From Euonymus europaeus (taxonomy: Eukaryota > Streptophyta > Magnoliopsida > Celastrales > Celastraceae), in NCBI GenBank assembly GCA_963580455.1, contig OY756972.1, positions 14,151,001-14,215,000 on the forward strand: a DNA stretch of 64,000 bases, in the 5' to 3' direction. Shown here in pieces: positions 1 to 12,000 of this stretch. How positions within the stretch are numbered: position 1 is the stretch's first letter; every line of letters starts with the position of its first letter. Both the position numbers and the translations under genes were made by a program. A model generated the notes under the pieces. That model worked only from the letters and a program-made list of their open reading frames with translations, searched no databases and had not been told where the DNA came from.

Positions 1-1500
1 TTGCTCATCTCTCTCTATGGAAGAGCTTTTAAAGGTTTTATCCATTTGTCATAGAAAGTTGGCGTTTTGGCATCGAAATAATCTTGGAAGCTTGTATTAA
101 TAAAATTTTACATAGAAGAACAATAAAAAGTTTACATAGAGCAACTTTGATGGTAAGAAGTTGCCCAACTCTTTCTATGGAGGAGCTTTTAACGGTTTCG
201 TCCATTTCTCATAGAAAGTTGATGTTTTGGCATCGAAATAATCCATGAAGCTCATACTCGAAAAATTTGACATATAAGAACAATAAAAATTGTACACCGA
301 GCAACTTCGATGGTCCGAAGTTGCTCAACTCTCTCTATGGAGGAGCTTTTAACGGTTTTATCCATTTGTCATAGAAGTTGTTGTTTTGGCATCGAAATAA
401 TCTACGAAGCCTATACTCGTAAAATTTGACATAAAACAACAATGAAAAGTCTATCCTGAGCAACTTTGGAAGTCCGAAGTTGCTCAACACTCTCTATGGA
501 GGAGCTTTTAACGGTTTCGTCCATTTGTCATAGAAAGTTGGTGTTTTGGCATCGAAATAATCCATGAAGTTTATACTTGAAAATTTTGACATATAAGAAC
601 AATAAAAATTGTACACCGAGCAACTTTGATGGTCCGAAGTTGCTCAACTCTCTCAATGGAGGAACTTTTAACGGTTTCGTCCATTTGTCTTAGAAAGTTG
701 GTGTTCTGGCATCGAAATAATCTATGAAGCTTATACTCATAAAATTTTGACATATAAGAACAATACAAATTGTACACCGAGCAACTTTGATTGTCCGAAT
801 TTGTTCAACTCTCTCTATGTAGGAGCTTTTAACGGTTTTGTCGATTTGTCATAGAAAGTTTGTGTTTGTCATCGAAATAATCTAGGAAGCTTATACTCAT
901 AAAATTTGACATTGAAGAACAATAAAAAGTCTATCCCGAGCAACTTTGATAGTCCGAAGTTGCTCAACTCTCTCTATGGAGGAGCTTTTAACGGGTTTCT
1001 CCATTTGTTATAGAAAGTTTGTGTTTTGGCATCGAAATAATCTTGGAAGCTTGTATTAATAAAATTTTACATAGAAGAACAATAAAAAGTGTACATAGAG
1101 CAACTTTGATGGTAAGAAGTTGCTCAACTCTTTCTATGGAGGAGCTTTTAACGGTTTCGTCCATTTCATAAAAAGTTGGTGTTTTGGCATCGAAATAATC
1201 CATGAAGCTTATACTCGAAAAATTTGACATATAAGAACAATAAAAATTGTACACCGAGCAACTTCGATGGTCCGAAGTTGCTCAACTCTCTCTATGGAGG
1301 AGCTTTTAACGGTTTTATCCATTTGTCATAGAAAGTTGTTGTTTTGGCATCGAAATAATCTATGAAGCTTATACGCATAAAATTCGACATATAAGAACAA
1401 TAAAAAGTGTACACCGAGCAACTTTGATGGTCCGAAATTGCTCAACTCTCTCTATGTAAGAGCTTTTAACGGTTTTGTCCATTTGTCATACAAAGTTGGT
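1..1500. repeat. Diverged monomers with weak 960-bp period
   Basis: About nine monomers. The variant with AATCTTGGAAGCTTGT at about 80-96 recurs near 1040, and the AACTTCGATGG monomer near 303 recurs near 1260, both about 957-960 bp apart, so this is an older, more diverged relative of the 960-bp HOR that follows. A single-base loss near 377 makes one monomer 159 bp. Nothing other than satellite is present. Confidence 0.8.
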
Positions 1501-4500
1501 GTTCTGGCATCGAAATAATCTATGAAGCTTATACTCATAAAATTCGACATATAAGAACAATAAAAAGTGTACACCGAGCAACTTTGATGGTCCGAAATTG
1601 CTCAACTCTCTCAATGTAAGAGCTTTTAACGGTTTTGTCCATTTGTCATACAAAGTTGGTGTTCTGGCATCGAAACAATCTATGAAGCTTATATTCGTAA
1701 AATTTGACATATAAGAACAATACAAATTGTACACCGAGCAACTTTGATGTTCCGAAGTTGTTCAACTCTCTCTATGGAGAAGCTTTTAACGGTTTGGTCC
1801 ATTTGTCATAGAAAGTTGGTGTCTTTGAATCAAAATAATCTAGGAAGCTTATACTCATAAAATTTGACATAGAAGAACAATAAAAAGTTTATCCCGAGAA
1901 ACTTTGATAGTCCGAAGTTGCTCAACTCTCACTATGAAGGAGCTTTTAACGGGTTTCTCCTTTTGTTATAGAAAGTTTGTGTTTTGGCATCGAAATAATC
2001 TATGAAGCTTAAACTCGTAAAATTTGACATATAAGAACAATAAAAATTGTACATCGAGCTACTTTGATGGTCCGAAGTTGCTCAACTCTCTCTATGTAAG
2101 AGCTTTTAACGGTTTCATCCATTTAACATAGAAAGTTGGTGTTTTGGCATCGAAATAATCTACGAAGCTTATACTCGTAAAATTTGACATATAAGAACAA
2201 TCAAAATTGTACACCGAGAAACTTTGATGGTGCGAAGTTGCTCATCTCTCTCTATGGAGGAGCTTTTAACGGTTTTATCCATTTGTCATAGAAAGTTGGT
2301 GTTTTGGCATCGAAATAATCTTGGAAGCTTGTATTAATAAAATTTTACATAGAAGAACAATAAAAAGTGTACATAAAGCATCTTTGATTGTAAGAAGTTG
2401 CTCAACTCTTTCTATGGAGGAGCTTTTAACGGTTTTGTCCATTTGTCATAGAAAGTTGGTGTTTTGGCACCGAAATAATCTATGAAGCTTATACTCATAA
2501 AATTCGACATATAAGAACAATAAAAAGTGTACACCGAGCAACTTTGATGGTCCGAAATTGCTCAACTCTCTCAATGTAAGAGCTTTTAACGGTTTTGTCC
2601 ATTTGTCATACAAAGTTGGTGTTCTGGCATCGAAACAATCTATGAAGCTTATACTCGTAAAATTTGACATATAAGAACAATACAAATTGTACACCGAGCA
2701 ACTTTGATGTTCCGAAGTTGTTCAACTCTCTCTATGGAGAAGCTTTTAACGGTTTGGTCCATTTGTCATAGAAAGTTGGTGTCTTTGAATCAAAATAATC
2801 TAGGAAGCTTATACTCATAAAATTTGACATAGAAGAACAATAAAAAGTTTATCCCGAGAAACTTTGATAGTCCGAAGTTGCTCAACTCTCACTATGAAGG
2901 AGCTTTTAACGGGTTTCTCCTTTTGTTATAGAAAGTTTGTGTTTTGGCATCGAAATAATCTATGAAGCTTAAACTCGTAAAATTTGACATATAAGAACAA
3001 TAAAAATTGTACATCGAGCTACTTTGATGGTCCGAAGTTGCTCAACTCTCTCTATGTAAGAGCTTTTAACGGTTTCATCCATTTAACATAGAAAGTTGGT
3101 GTTTTGGCATCGAAATAATCTACGAAGCTTATACTCGTAAAATTTGACATATAAGAACAATCAAAATTGTACACCGAGAAACTTTGATGGTGCGAAGTTG
3201 CTCATCTCTCTCTATGGAGGAGCTTTTAACGGTTTTATCCATTTGTCATAGAAAGTTGGTGTTTTGGCATCGAAATAATCTTGGAAGCTTGTATTAATAA
3301 AATTTTACATAGAAGAACAATAAAAAGTGTACATAAAGCATCTTTGATTGTAAGAAGTTGCTCAACTCTTTCTATGGAGGAGCTTTTAACGGTTTTGTCC
3401 ATTTGTCATAGAAAGTTGGTGTTTTGGCACCGAAATAATCTATGAAGCTTATACTCATAAAATTCGACATATAAGAACAATAAAAAGTGTACACCGAGCA
3501 ACTTTGATGGTCCGAAATTGCTCAACTCTCTCTATGTAAGAGCTTTTAACGGTTTTGTCCATTTGTCATACAAAGTTGGTGTTCTGGCATCGAAATAATC
3601 TATGAAGCTTATACTCGTAAAATTTGACATATAAGAACAATACAAATTGTACACCGAGCAACTTTGATGTTCCGAAGTTGTTCAACTCTCTCTATGGAGA
3701 AGCTTTTAACGGTTTGGTCCATTTGTCATAGAAAGTTGGTGTCTTTGAATCAAAATAATCTAGGAAGCTTATACTCATAAAATTTGACATAGAAGAACAA
3801 TAAAAAGTTTATCCCGAGAAACTTTGATAGTCCGAAGTTGCTCAACTCTCACTATGAAGGAGCTTTTAACGGGTTTCTCCTTTTGTTATAGAAAGTTTGT
3901 GTTTTGGCATCGAAATAATCTATGAATCTTAAACTCGTAAAATTTGACATATAAGAACAATAAAAATTGTACATCGAGCTACTTTGATGGTCCGAAGTTG
4001 CTCAACTCTCTCTATGTAAGAGCTTTTAAAGGTTTCATCCATTTAACATAGAAAGTTGGTGTTTTGGCATCGAAATAATCTACGAAGCTTATACTCGTAA
4101 AATTTGACATATAAGAACAATCAAAATTGTACACCGAGAAACTTTGATGGTGCGAAGTTGCTCATCTCTCTCTATGGAGGAGCTTTTAACGGTTTTATCC
4201 ATTTGTCATAGAAAGTTGGTGTTTTGGCATCGAAATAATCTTGGAAGCTTGTATTAATAAAATTTTACATAGAAGAACAATAAAAAGTGTACATAAAGCA
4301 ACTTTGATTGTAAGAAGTTGCTCAACTCTTTCTATGGAGGAGCTTTTAACGGTTTTGTCCATTTGTCATAGAAAGTTGGTGTTTTGGCACCGAAATAATC
4401 TATGAAGCTTATACTCATAAAATTCGACATATAAGAACAATAAAAAGTGTACACCGAGCAACTTTGATGGTCCGAACTTGCTCAACTCTCTCTATGTAAG
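1501..4500. repeat. HOR of 960 bp (6 monomers), about 3.1 copies
   Basis: Copies begin at about 1501, 2461 and 3421 and the third runs on to about 4500. Unit-specific markers repeat exactly at 960-bp steps: GGTGTCTTTGAATCAAAAT (1818, 2778, 3738), CCATTTAACATAGAAAG (2119, 3079, 4039) and ACATCGAGCTACTTTG (2051, 3011, 3971). Copies one and two share CGAAACAATC (1671, 2631), which copy three lacks, and copy three has private changes near 3927 and 4030. Monomers within a unit differ far more than the same monomer between units, which defines a true HOR. Confidence 0.93.
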
Positions 4501-7500
4501 AGCTTTTAACGGTTTTGTCCATTTGTCATAGAAAGTTGGTGTTTTGGCATCCAAATAATCTAGGAAACTTATACTCGTAAAATTTGACATATAAGAACAA
4601 TAAAAATTGTACACCGAGCAACTTTGATGTTCCGAAGTTGTTCAACTCTCTCTATGGAGAAGCTTTTAATGGTTTGGTCCATTTGTCATAGAAAGTTGGT
4701 GTTTTGGAATCAAAATAATCTAGGAAGCTTGTACTCATAAAATTTGACATAGAAGAACAATAAAAAGTCTATCCCGAGAAACTTTGATAGTCCGAAGTTG
4801 CTCAATTCTCTCTATGGAGGAGCTTTTAACGGGTTTCTCCATTTGTCATAGAAAGTGTTTATTTTGGCATCGAAATAATCTATGAAGCTTAAACTCGTAA
4901 AATTTGACATATAAGAACAATAAAAATTGTACACCGACCAACTTTGATGGTCCGAAGTTGCTCAACTCTCTCTACGGAGGAGCTTTTAACGGTTTTGTCC
5001 ATTTGTCATAGAAAGTTGGTGTTTTAGCATCGAAATAATCTATGAAGCTTCTACTCGTAAAATTTGACATATAAGAACAATAAAAAGTGTACACCGAGCA
5101 ACTTCCGTGGTCCGAAGTTGCTCAACTTTCTCTATGGAGGGGCTTTTAACGGTTTTGTCCATTTGTCATAGAAAGTAGGTATTTTGGCATCGAAATAATC
5201 TATGACGCTTATACTCAAAAAAATTGACATATAAGAACAAAAAATGTTTTACACTGATCAACTTTGATGGTCTGAAGTTGCTCAACTCTGTCTATGGAGG
5301 AGCTTTTAACGGTTTTGTCCATTTGTCATAGAAAGTTGGTGTTTCGGGATCGAAATAATCTAGGAAACTTATACTCGTAAAATTTGACATATAAGAACAA
5401 TAAAAAGTGTACACCGAGCAACTTTGATGGTCCGAAGTTGCTCAACTCTCTCTATGGAGGTGCTTTTAACGGTTTTGTCAATTTGTCATAGAAAGTTGGT
5501 GTTTTGGCATCGAAAGAATCTATGAAGCTCATACTCATTAAATTTGACATATAAGAACAACAAAAAGTGTACACCGAGCAACTTCGATGGTCCGAAGTTG
5601 CTCAACTCTCTCTATGGAGGTGCTTTTAACGGTTTGGTCCATTTCTCATAGAAAGTTGGTGTTTTGGAATCAAAATAATCTAGGAAGCTTATACTCGTAA
5701 AATTTGACATAGAAGAACAATAAAAAGTCTATCCCGGGCAACTTTGATAGTCCGAAGTTGCTCAACTCTCTCTATGAAGGAGCTTTTAACGGGTTTTGTC
5801 AAATTTTCATAGAAAGTTGGTGTTTTGGCATCGAAATAATCTATGAAGCTTATACTCATTAAATTTGACATATAAGAACAATAAAAAGTGTACACCGAGC
5901 AACTTCGATGGTCCGAAGTTGCTCAACTCTCTCTATGTAAGAGCTTTTAACGGTTTTGTCCATTTGTCATACAAAGTTGATGTTTTGGCATCCAAATAAT
6001 CTAGGAAACTTATACTCGTAAAATTTGACATATAAGAACAATAAAAATTGTAGACGGAGCAACTTTGATGGTCCGAAGTTGCTCAACTCTCTCTATGGAG
6101 GAGCTTTTAACGGTTTTGTCAATTTGTCATAAAAAGTTGGTGTTTTGGCATCGAAATAATCTATGAAGCTTATACTCATTAAATTTGACATATAAGAACA
6201 AGAAAAATTGTACACCGAGCAACTTCGATGGTCCGAAGTTGCTCAACTCTTTCTAGGTAAGAGCTTTTAACGGTTTTGTCCATTTGTCATACAAAGTTGG
6301 TGTTTTGGCATCCAAATAATCTAGGAAACTTATACTCGTAAAATTTGACATATAAGAACAATAAAAATTGTAGACGGAGCAACTTTGATGGTCCGAAGTT
6401 GCTCAACCTTCTCTATGGATGAGCTTTTAACGGTTTTGTCCATTTGTCATAGAAAGTTGGTGTTTTGGCATCGAAATAATCAATGAAGCTTAAACTCGTA
6501 AAATTTGACATATAAGAACAATAAAAATTGTAGACGGAGCAACTTTGATGGTCCGAAGTTGCTCAACTCTCTCTATGGATGAGCTTTTAACGATTTTGTC
6601 CATTTGTCATAGAAAGTTGGTGTTTTGGCATCGAAATAATCTATGAAGCTTATACTTATAAAAGTGACATAGAAGAAAAATAGAAAGTCTATCACGAGAA
6701 ACTTTGATACTCCGAAGTTGTTCAACTCTCTCAATGGAGGAGCTTTTAACGGTTTCGTCCATTTCTCATAGAAAGTTGTTGTTTTGGCATCGAAATAATC
6801 CATGAAGCTTATACTCGAAAAATTTGACATATAAGAACAATAAAAATTGTACAACGAGCAACTTCGATGATCCGAAGTTGCTCAGCTCTCTCTATGGAGG
6901 AGCTTTTAACGGTTTTATCCATTTGTCATAGAAAGTTGGTGTTTTGGCATCGAAATAATCTACGAAGGTTATACTCGTAAAATTTGACATAAAACAACAA
7001 TGAAAAGTCTATCCTGAGCAACTTTGGTAGTCCGAAGTTGCTCAACACTCTCTATGGAGGAGCTTTTAACAATTTCGTCCATTTGTCATAGAAAGTTGTT
7101 GTTTTGGCATCGAAATAATCTATGAAGCTTATACTCGAAAAATTTGACATATAAGAACAATGAAAATTGTACACCGAGCAACTTTGATGTTTCGAAGTTG
7201 TTCAACTCTCTCTATGGAGAAGGTTTTAACGGTTTGGTCCATAAGTCATAGAAAGTTGGTGTTTTGGAATCAAAATAATCTAGGAAGCTTATACTCATAA
7301 AATTTGACATACAAGAACAGTAAAAAGTCTATCCCGAGAAACTTTGATAGTCCGAAGTTGCTCAACTCTCTCTATGGAGGAGCTTTTAACGGGTTTCTCC
7401 ATTTGTCATAGAAAGTTGGTCTTTTGGCATCGAAATAATCTATGAAGCTTAAAGTCGTAAAATTTGACATATAAGAACAATAAAAATTGTACATCGAGCA

Positions 7501-7920
7501 AATTTGATGGTCCGAAGTTGCTCAACTCTCTCTATGGAGGAGCTTTTAACGGTTTCGTCCATTTGTCATAGAAAGTTGGTGTTTTGGCATCGAAATAATC
7601 TATGAAGCTTATACTCATAAAATTTGACATATAAGAACAATAAAAATTGAACACCGAGCAACTTTGATGGTGCGAAGTTGCTCATCTCTCTCTATAGGTG
7701 AGCTTTTAACTGTTTTATCCATTTGTCATAGAAAGTTGGTGTTTTGGCTTCGAAATAATCTTGTAAGCTTGTATTAATAAAATTTTATATAGAAGAACAA
7801 TAAAAAGTGTACATAGAGCAACTTTGATGGTAAGAAGTTGCTCAACTCTTTCTATGGAGGAGCTTTTAACGGTTTTGTCCATTTGTCATAGAAAGTTGGT
7901 GTTTAGGCACCGAAATAATC
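4501..7920. repeat. Mixed monomers without a clear HOR
   Basis: About 21 monomers. Type order partly follows that seen elsewhere: a CCAAATAATC monomer near 4550, ACTTCCGTGG near 5101, and an odd AAAAAATGTTTTACACTG junction near 5240 that resembles a precursor of the T-tract class. A few local similarities at 160-320 bp steps are visible, for example the TAGACGGAGC monomers at about 6052, 6372 and 6532, but no long unit repeats at high identity. No gene seen. Confidence 0.75.
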
Positions 7921-8560
7921 TATGAAGCTTATACTCATAAAATTCGACATATAAGAACAATAAAAAGTGTACACCGAGCAACTTTGATGGTCCGAAGTTG
8001 CTCAACTCTCTCTATGTAAGAGCTTTTAACGGTTTTGTCCATTTGTCATACAAAGTTGGTGTTCTGGCATCGAAATAATCTATGAAGCTTATACTCGTAA
8101 AATTTGACATATAAGAACAATACAAATTGTACACCGAGCAACTTTGATGTTCCGAAGTTGTTCAACTCTCTCTATGGAGAAGCTTTTAACGGTTTGGTCC
8201 ATTTGTCATAGAAAGTTGGTGTCTTTGAATCAAAATAATCTATGAAGCTTATACTCATAAAATTCGACATATAAGAACAATAAAAAGTGTACACCGAGCA
8301 ACTTTGATGGTCCGAAGTTGCTCAACTCTCTCTATGTAAGAGCTTTTAACGGTTTTGTCCATTTGTCATACAAAGTTGGTGTTCTGGCATCGAAATAATC
8401 TATGAAGCTTATACTCGTAAAATTTGACATATAAGAACAATACAAATTGTACACCGAGCAACTTTGATGTTCCGAAGTTGTTCAACTCTCTCTATGGAGA
8501 AGCTTTTAACGGTTTTGTCCATTTGTCATACAAAGTTGGTGTTCTGGCATCGAAATAATC
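7921..8560. repeat. Tandem duplication of a two-monomer (320-bp) unit
   Basis: The stretch from 7921 is repeated from 8241 in near-identical form, including CATACAAAGTTGGTGTTCTGG and the TATGTAAGAGC monomer. At the joint (8221-8241) a single monomer begins as the GTCTTTGAATCAAAATAATC type and ends as the TATGAAGCTTATACTCATAA type, marking the exchange point inside a monomer. Confidence 0.82.
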
Positions 8561-9000
8561 TATGAAGATAAACTCGTAAAATTTGACATATAAGAACAAT
8601 AAAAATTGTACACCGAGCAACTTTGATGTTCCGAAGTTGTTCAACTCTCTCTACGGAGGAGCTTTTAATGGTTTTGTCCATTTGTCATTGAAAGTTGGTG
8701 TTTTAGCATCGAAATAATCTATGAATCTTATACTCTTAAAATTTGACATATAAGAACAATAAAAATTGTACACCGAGCAACTTTGATGGTCTGAAGTTGC
8801 TCAACTTTCTCTATGGAGGAGCTTTTAACGGTTTTGTGCATTTGTCATAGAAAGTAGGTATTTTGGCATCGAAATAATCTATGACGCTTACACTCAAAAA
8901 ATTTGACATATAAGAACAAATTTTTTTTTACACTGATCAACTTTGATGGTCTGAAGTTGCTCAACTCTTTCTATGGAGGAGCTTTTAACGGTTTTGTCCA
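8561..9000. repeat. Mixed monomers including a T-tract monomer
   Basis: Three monomers. The first has the shortened GAAGATAAACTCG form (HindIII lost), also found near 15283, 22957 and 30315. The next is the TTTTAGCATCG, GAATCTTATACTCTTAAA pair, and then the T-tract monomer. The same order recurs at 30.3-30.8 and 37.9-38.3 kb. Confidence 0.75.
8921..8929. repeat. T-tract monomer marker (T9)
   Basis: The usual A5-containing stretch before ACACCGAGC is replaced by ACAAA, nine T and ACACTGATC. The change removes the A-run and puts a homopolymer on the opposite strand. It defines a monomer class that recurs at defined places in the window. Confidence 0.85.
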
Positions 9001-12000
9001 TTTATCATAGAAAGTTGGTGTTTTGGCATCCAAATAATCTAGGAAACTTATACTCGTAAAATTTGACATATAAGAACAATAAAAATTGTACACCGAGCAA
9101 CTTTGATGTTCCGAAGTTGATCAACTCTCTCTATGGAGGAGCTTTTAACGGTTTCGTCCATTTGTCATAGAAAGTTGGTGTTTTGGAATCAAAATAATCT
9201 AGGAAGCTTATACTCGTAAAATTTGACATAGAAGAACAATAAAAAGTCTATCCCGAGCAACTTTGATAGTCCGAAGTTGCTCAACTCTCTCTATGGAGGA
9301 GCTTTTAACGGGTTTCTCCATTTGTCATAGAAAGTTGGTGTTTTGGCATCGAAATAATCAATGAAGCTTAAACTCGTAAAATTTGACATAGAAGAACAAT
9401 AAAAAGTCTATCCCGAGCAACTTTGATGGTCTGAAGTTGCTTAACTCTGTCTTTTGGGGAGCTTTTAACGGTTTTGTTCATTTGTCATAGAAAGTTGGTG
9501 TTTTGGCATCGAAATAATCAATGAAGCTTAAACTCGTAAAATTTGACATATAAGAACAATAAAAATTGTAGACGGAGCAACTTTGATGGTCCGAAGTTGC
9601 TCAACTCTCTCTATGGATGAGCTTTTAACGGTTTTATCCATTTGTCATAGAAAGTTGGTGTTTTGGCATCGAAATAATCTATGAAGCTTATACTCATAAA
9701 ATTTGACATAGAAGAACAATAGAAAGTCTATCCCGAGAAACTTTGATAGTCCGAAGTTGTTCAACTCTCTCTATGGAGGAGCTTTTAACGGTTTCGTCCA
9801 TTTCCCATAGAAAGTTGTTGTTTTGGCATCGAAATAATCCATTAAGCTTATACTCGAAAAATTTGACATATAAGAACAATAAAAATTGTACAACGAGCAA
9901 CTTCGATGGTCCGAAGTTGCTCATCTCTCTCTATGGAGGAGCTTTTAACGGTTTTATCCATTTGTCATAGAAAGTTGGTGTTTTGGCATCGAAATAATCT
10001 ACGAAGCTTATACTCGTAAAATTTGACATAAAACAACAATGAAAAGTCTATCCTGAGCAACTTCCGTGGTCCGAAGTTGCTCAACTTTCTCTATGGAGGA
10101 GCTTTTAACAATTTCGTCCATTTGTCATAGAAAGTTGTTGTTTTGGCATCGAAATAATCCATGAAGCTTATACTCGAAAAATTTGACATATAAGAACAAT
10201 AAAAATTGTACACCGAGCGACTTCGATGGTCCGAAGTTGCTCAACTCTCTCTACGGAGGAGCTTTTAGCGGTTTTATCCATTTGTCATAGAAAGTTGGTG
10301 TTTTGGCATCGAAATAATCTACGAAGCTTATACTCGTAAAATTTGACATAAAACAACAATAAAAAGTATATCCCGAGCAACTTTGGTAGTCCGAAGTTGC
10401 TCAACTCTCTCTATGGAGGAGCTTTTAACGGTTTCGTCCATTTGTCATAGAAAGTTGGTGTTTTGGCATCGAAATAATCTAGGAAGCTTATACTCATAAA
10501 ATTTGACATAGAAGAACAATAAAAAGTCTATCGCGAGAAACTTTGATAGTCCGAAGTTGCTCAACTCTCTCTATGGAGGAGCTTTTAACGGGTTTCTCCA
10601 TTTGTCATAGAAAGTTGGTGTTTTGGCATCGAAATAATCTATGAAGATTAAACTCGTAAAATTTGACATATAAGAACAATAAAAATTGTACACCGACCAA
10701 CTTTGATGGTCCGAAGTTGCTCAACTCTCTCTACGGAGGAGCTTTTAACGGTTTTGTCCATTTGTCATTGAAAGTTGGTGTTTTAGCATCGAAATAATCC
10801 GTGAATCTTATACTCGAAAAATTTGACATATATGAACAATAAAAATTGTACAACGAGCAACTTCGATGGTCCGAAGTTGCTCAACTCTCTCTATGCAGGA
10901 GCTTTTAACGGTTTTATCCATTTGTCATTGAAATTTGGCGTTTTGGCATCGAAATAATCTACGAAGCTTATACTCGTAAAATTTGACATAAAACAACAAT
11001 GAAAAGTCTATCCTGAGCAACTTTGATAGTCCGAAGTTGCTCAATACTCTCTATGGAGGAGCTTTTAACAATTTCGTCCATTTGTCATAGAAAGTTGTTG
11101 TTTTGGCATCGAAATAATCTACGAAGCTTGTACTCGAAAAATTTGACATATAAGAACAATGAAAATTGTACACCGAGCAACTTTGATGTTCCGATGTTGC
11201 TCAAGACTCTCTATGGAGAAGCTTTTAACGGTTTGGTCCATTTGTCATAGAAAGTTGGTGTTTTGGCATCGAAATAATCCATGAAGCTTATACTCGAAAA
11301 ATTTGACATATTAGAACAATAAAAATTGTACACCGAGCGACTTTGATGGTCCGAAGTTGCTCAACTCTCTCTACGGAAGAGCTTTTAGCAGTTTTATCCA
11401 TTTGTCATAGAAAGTTGGTGTTTTGGCATCGAAATAATCTACGAAGCTTATACTCGTAAAATTTGACATATAAGAACAATAAAAAGTACATCGAGCAACT
11501 TTGATGGTCCGAAATTGCTCAACTCTCTCTATGGAGGAGCTTTTAACGGTTTCGTCCATTTGTCATAGAAAGTTGGTGTTTTGGCATCGAAATAATCTAT
11601 GAAGCTTATACTCGTAAAATTTGACATATAAGAACAATAAAAATTATACACCGAGCAACTTTGATGGTGCGAAGTTTCTCATCTCTCTCTAACGAGGAGC
11701 TTTTAACGGTTTTATCCATTTGTCATAGAAAGTTGGTGTTTTGGCATCGAAATAATCTACGAAGCTTATACTCGTAAAATTTGACATAAAACAACAATAA
11801 AAAGTCTATCCCGAGAAACTTTGATAGTCCGAAGTTGTTCAACTCTCTCTATGGAGGAGCTTTTAACGGTTTCGTCCATTTATCATAGAAAGTTGGTGTT
11901 TTGGCATCCAAATAATCTAGGAAACTTATACTCGTAAAATTTGACATATAAGAACAATAAAAATTGTACACCGAGCAACTTTGATGTTCCGAAGTTGATC

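Noticed and set aside
6573..6854. Minus-strand open frame of 93 codons, the longest of many 60-90 codon frames on both strands
   Set aside because: These frames recur with the satellite and give the same short peptide over and over. Since 160 is not a multiple of 3, the frame changes with each monomer and none continues. There is no domain and no sign of selection, so they are by-products of a low-stop repeat.
9743..9970. Plus-strand frame of 75 codons repeated almost unchanged at 12621 and 20297, which looks like a conserved small gene
   Set aside because: The conservation is fully explained by duplication of the 2878-bp and 7.5-kb units; surrounding non-frame bases are equally conserved.
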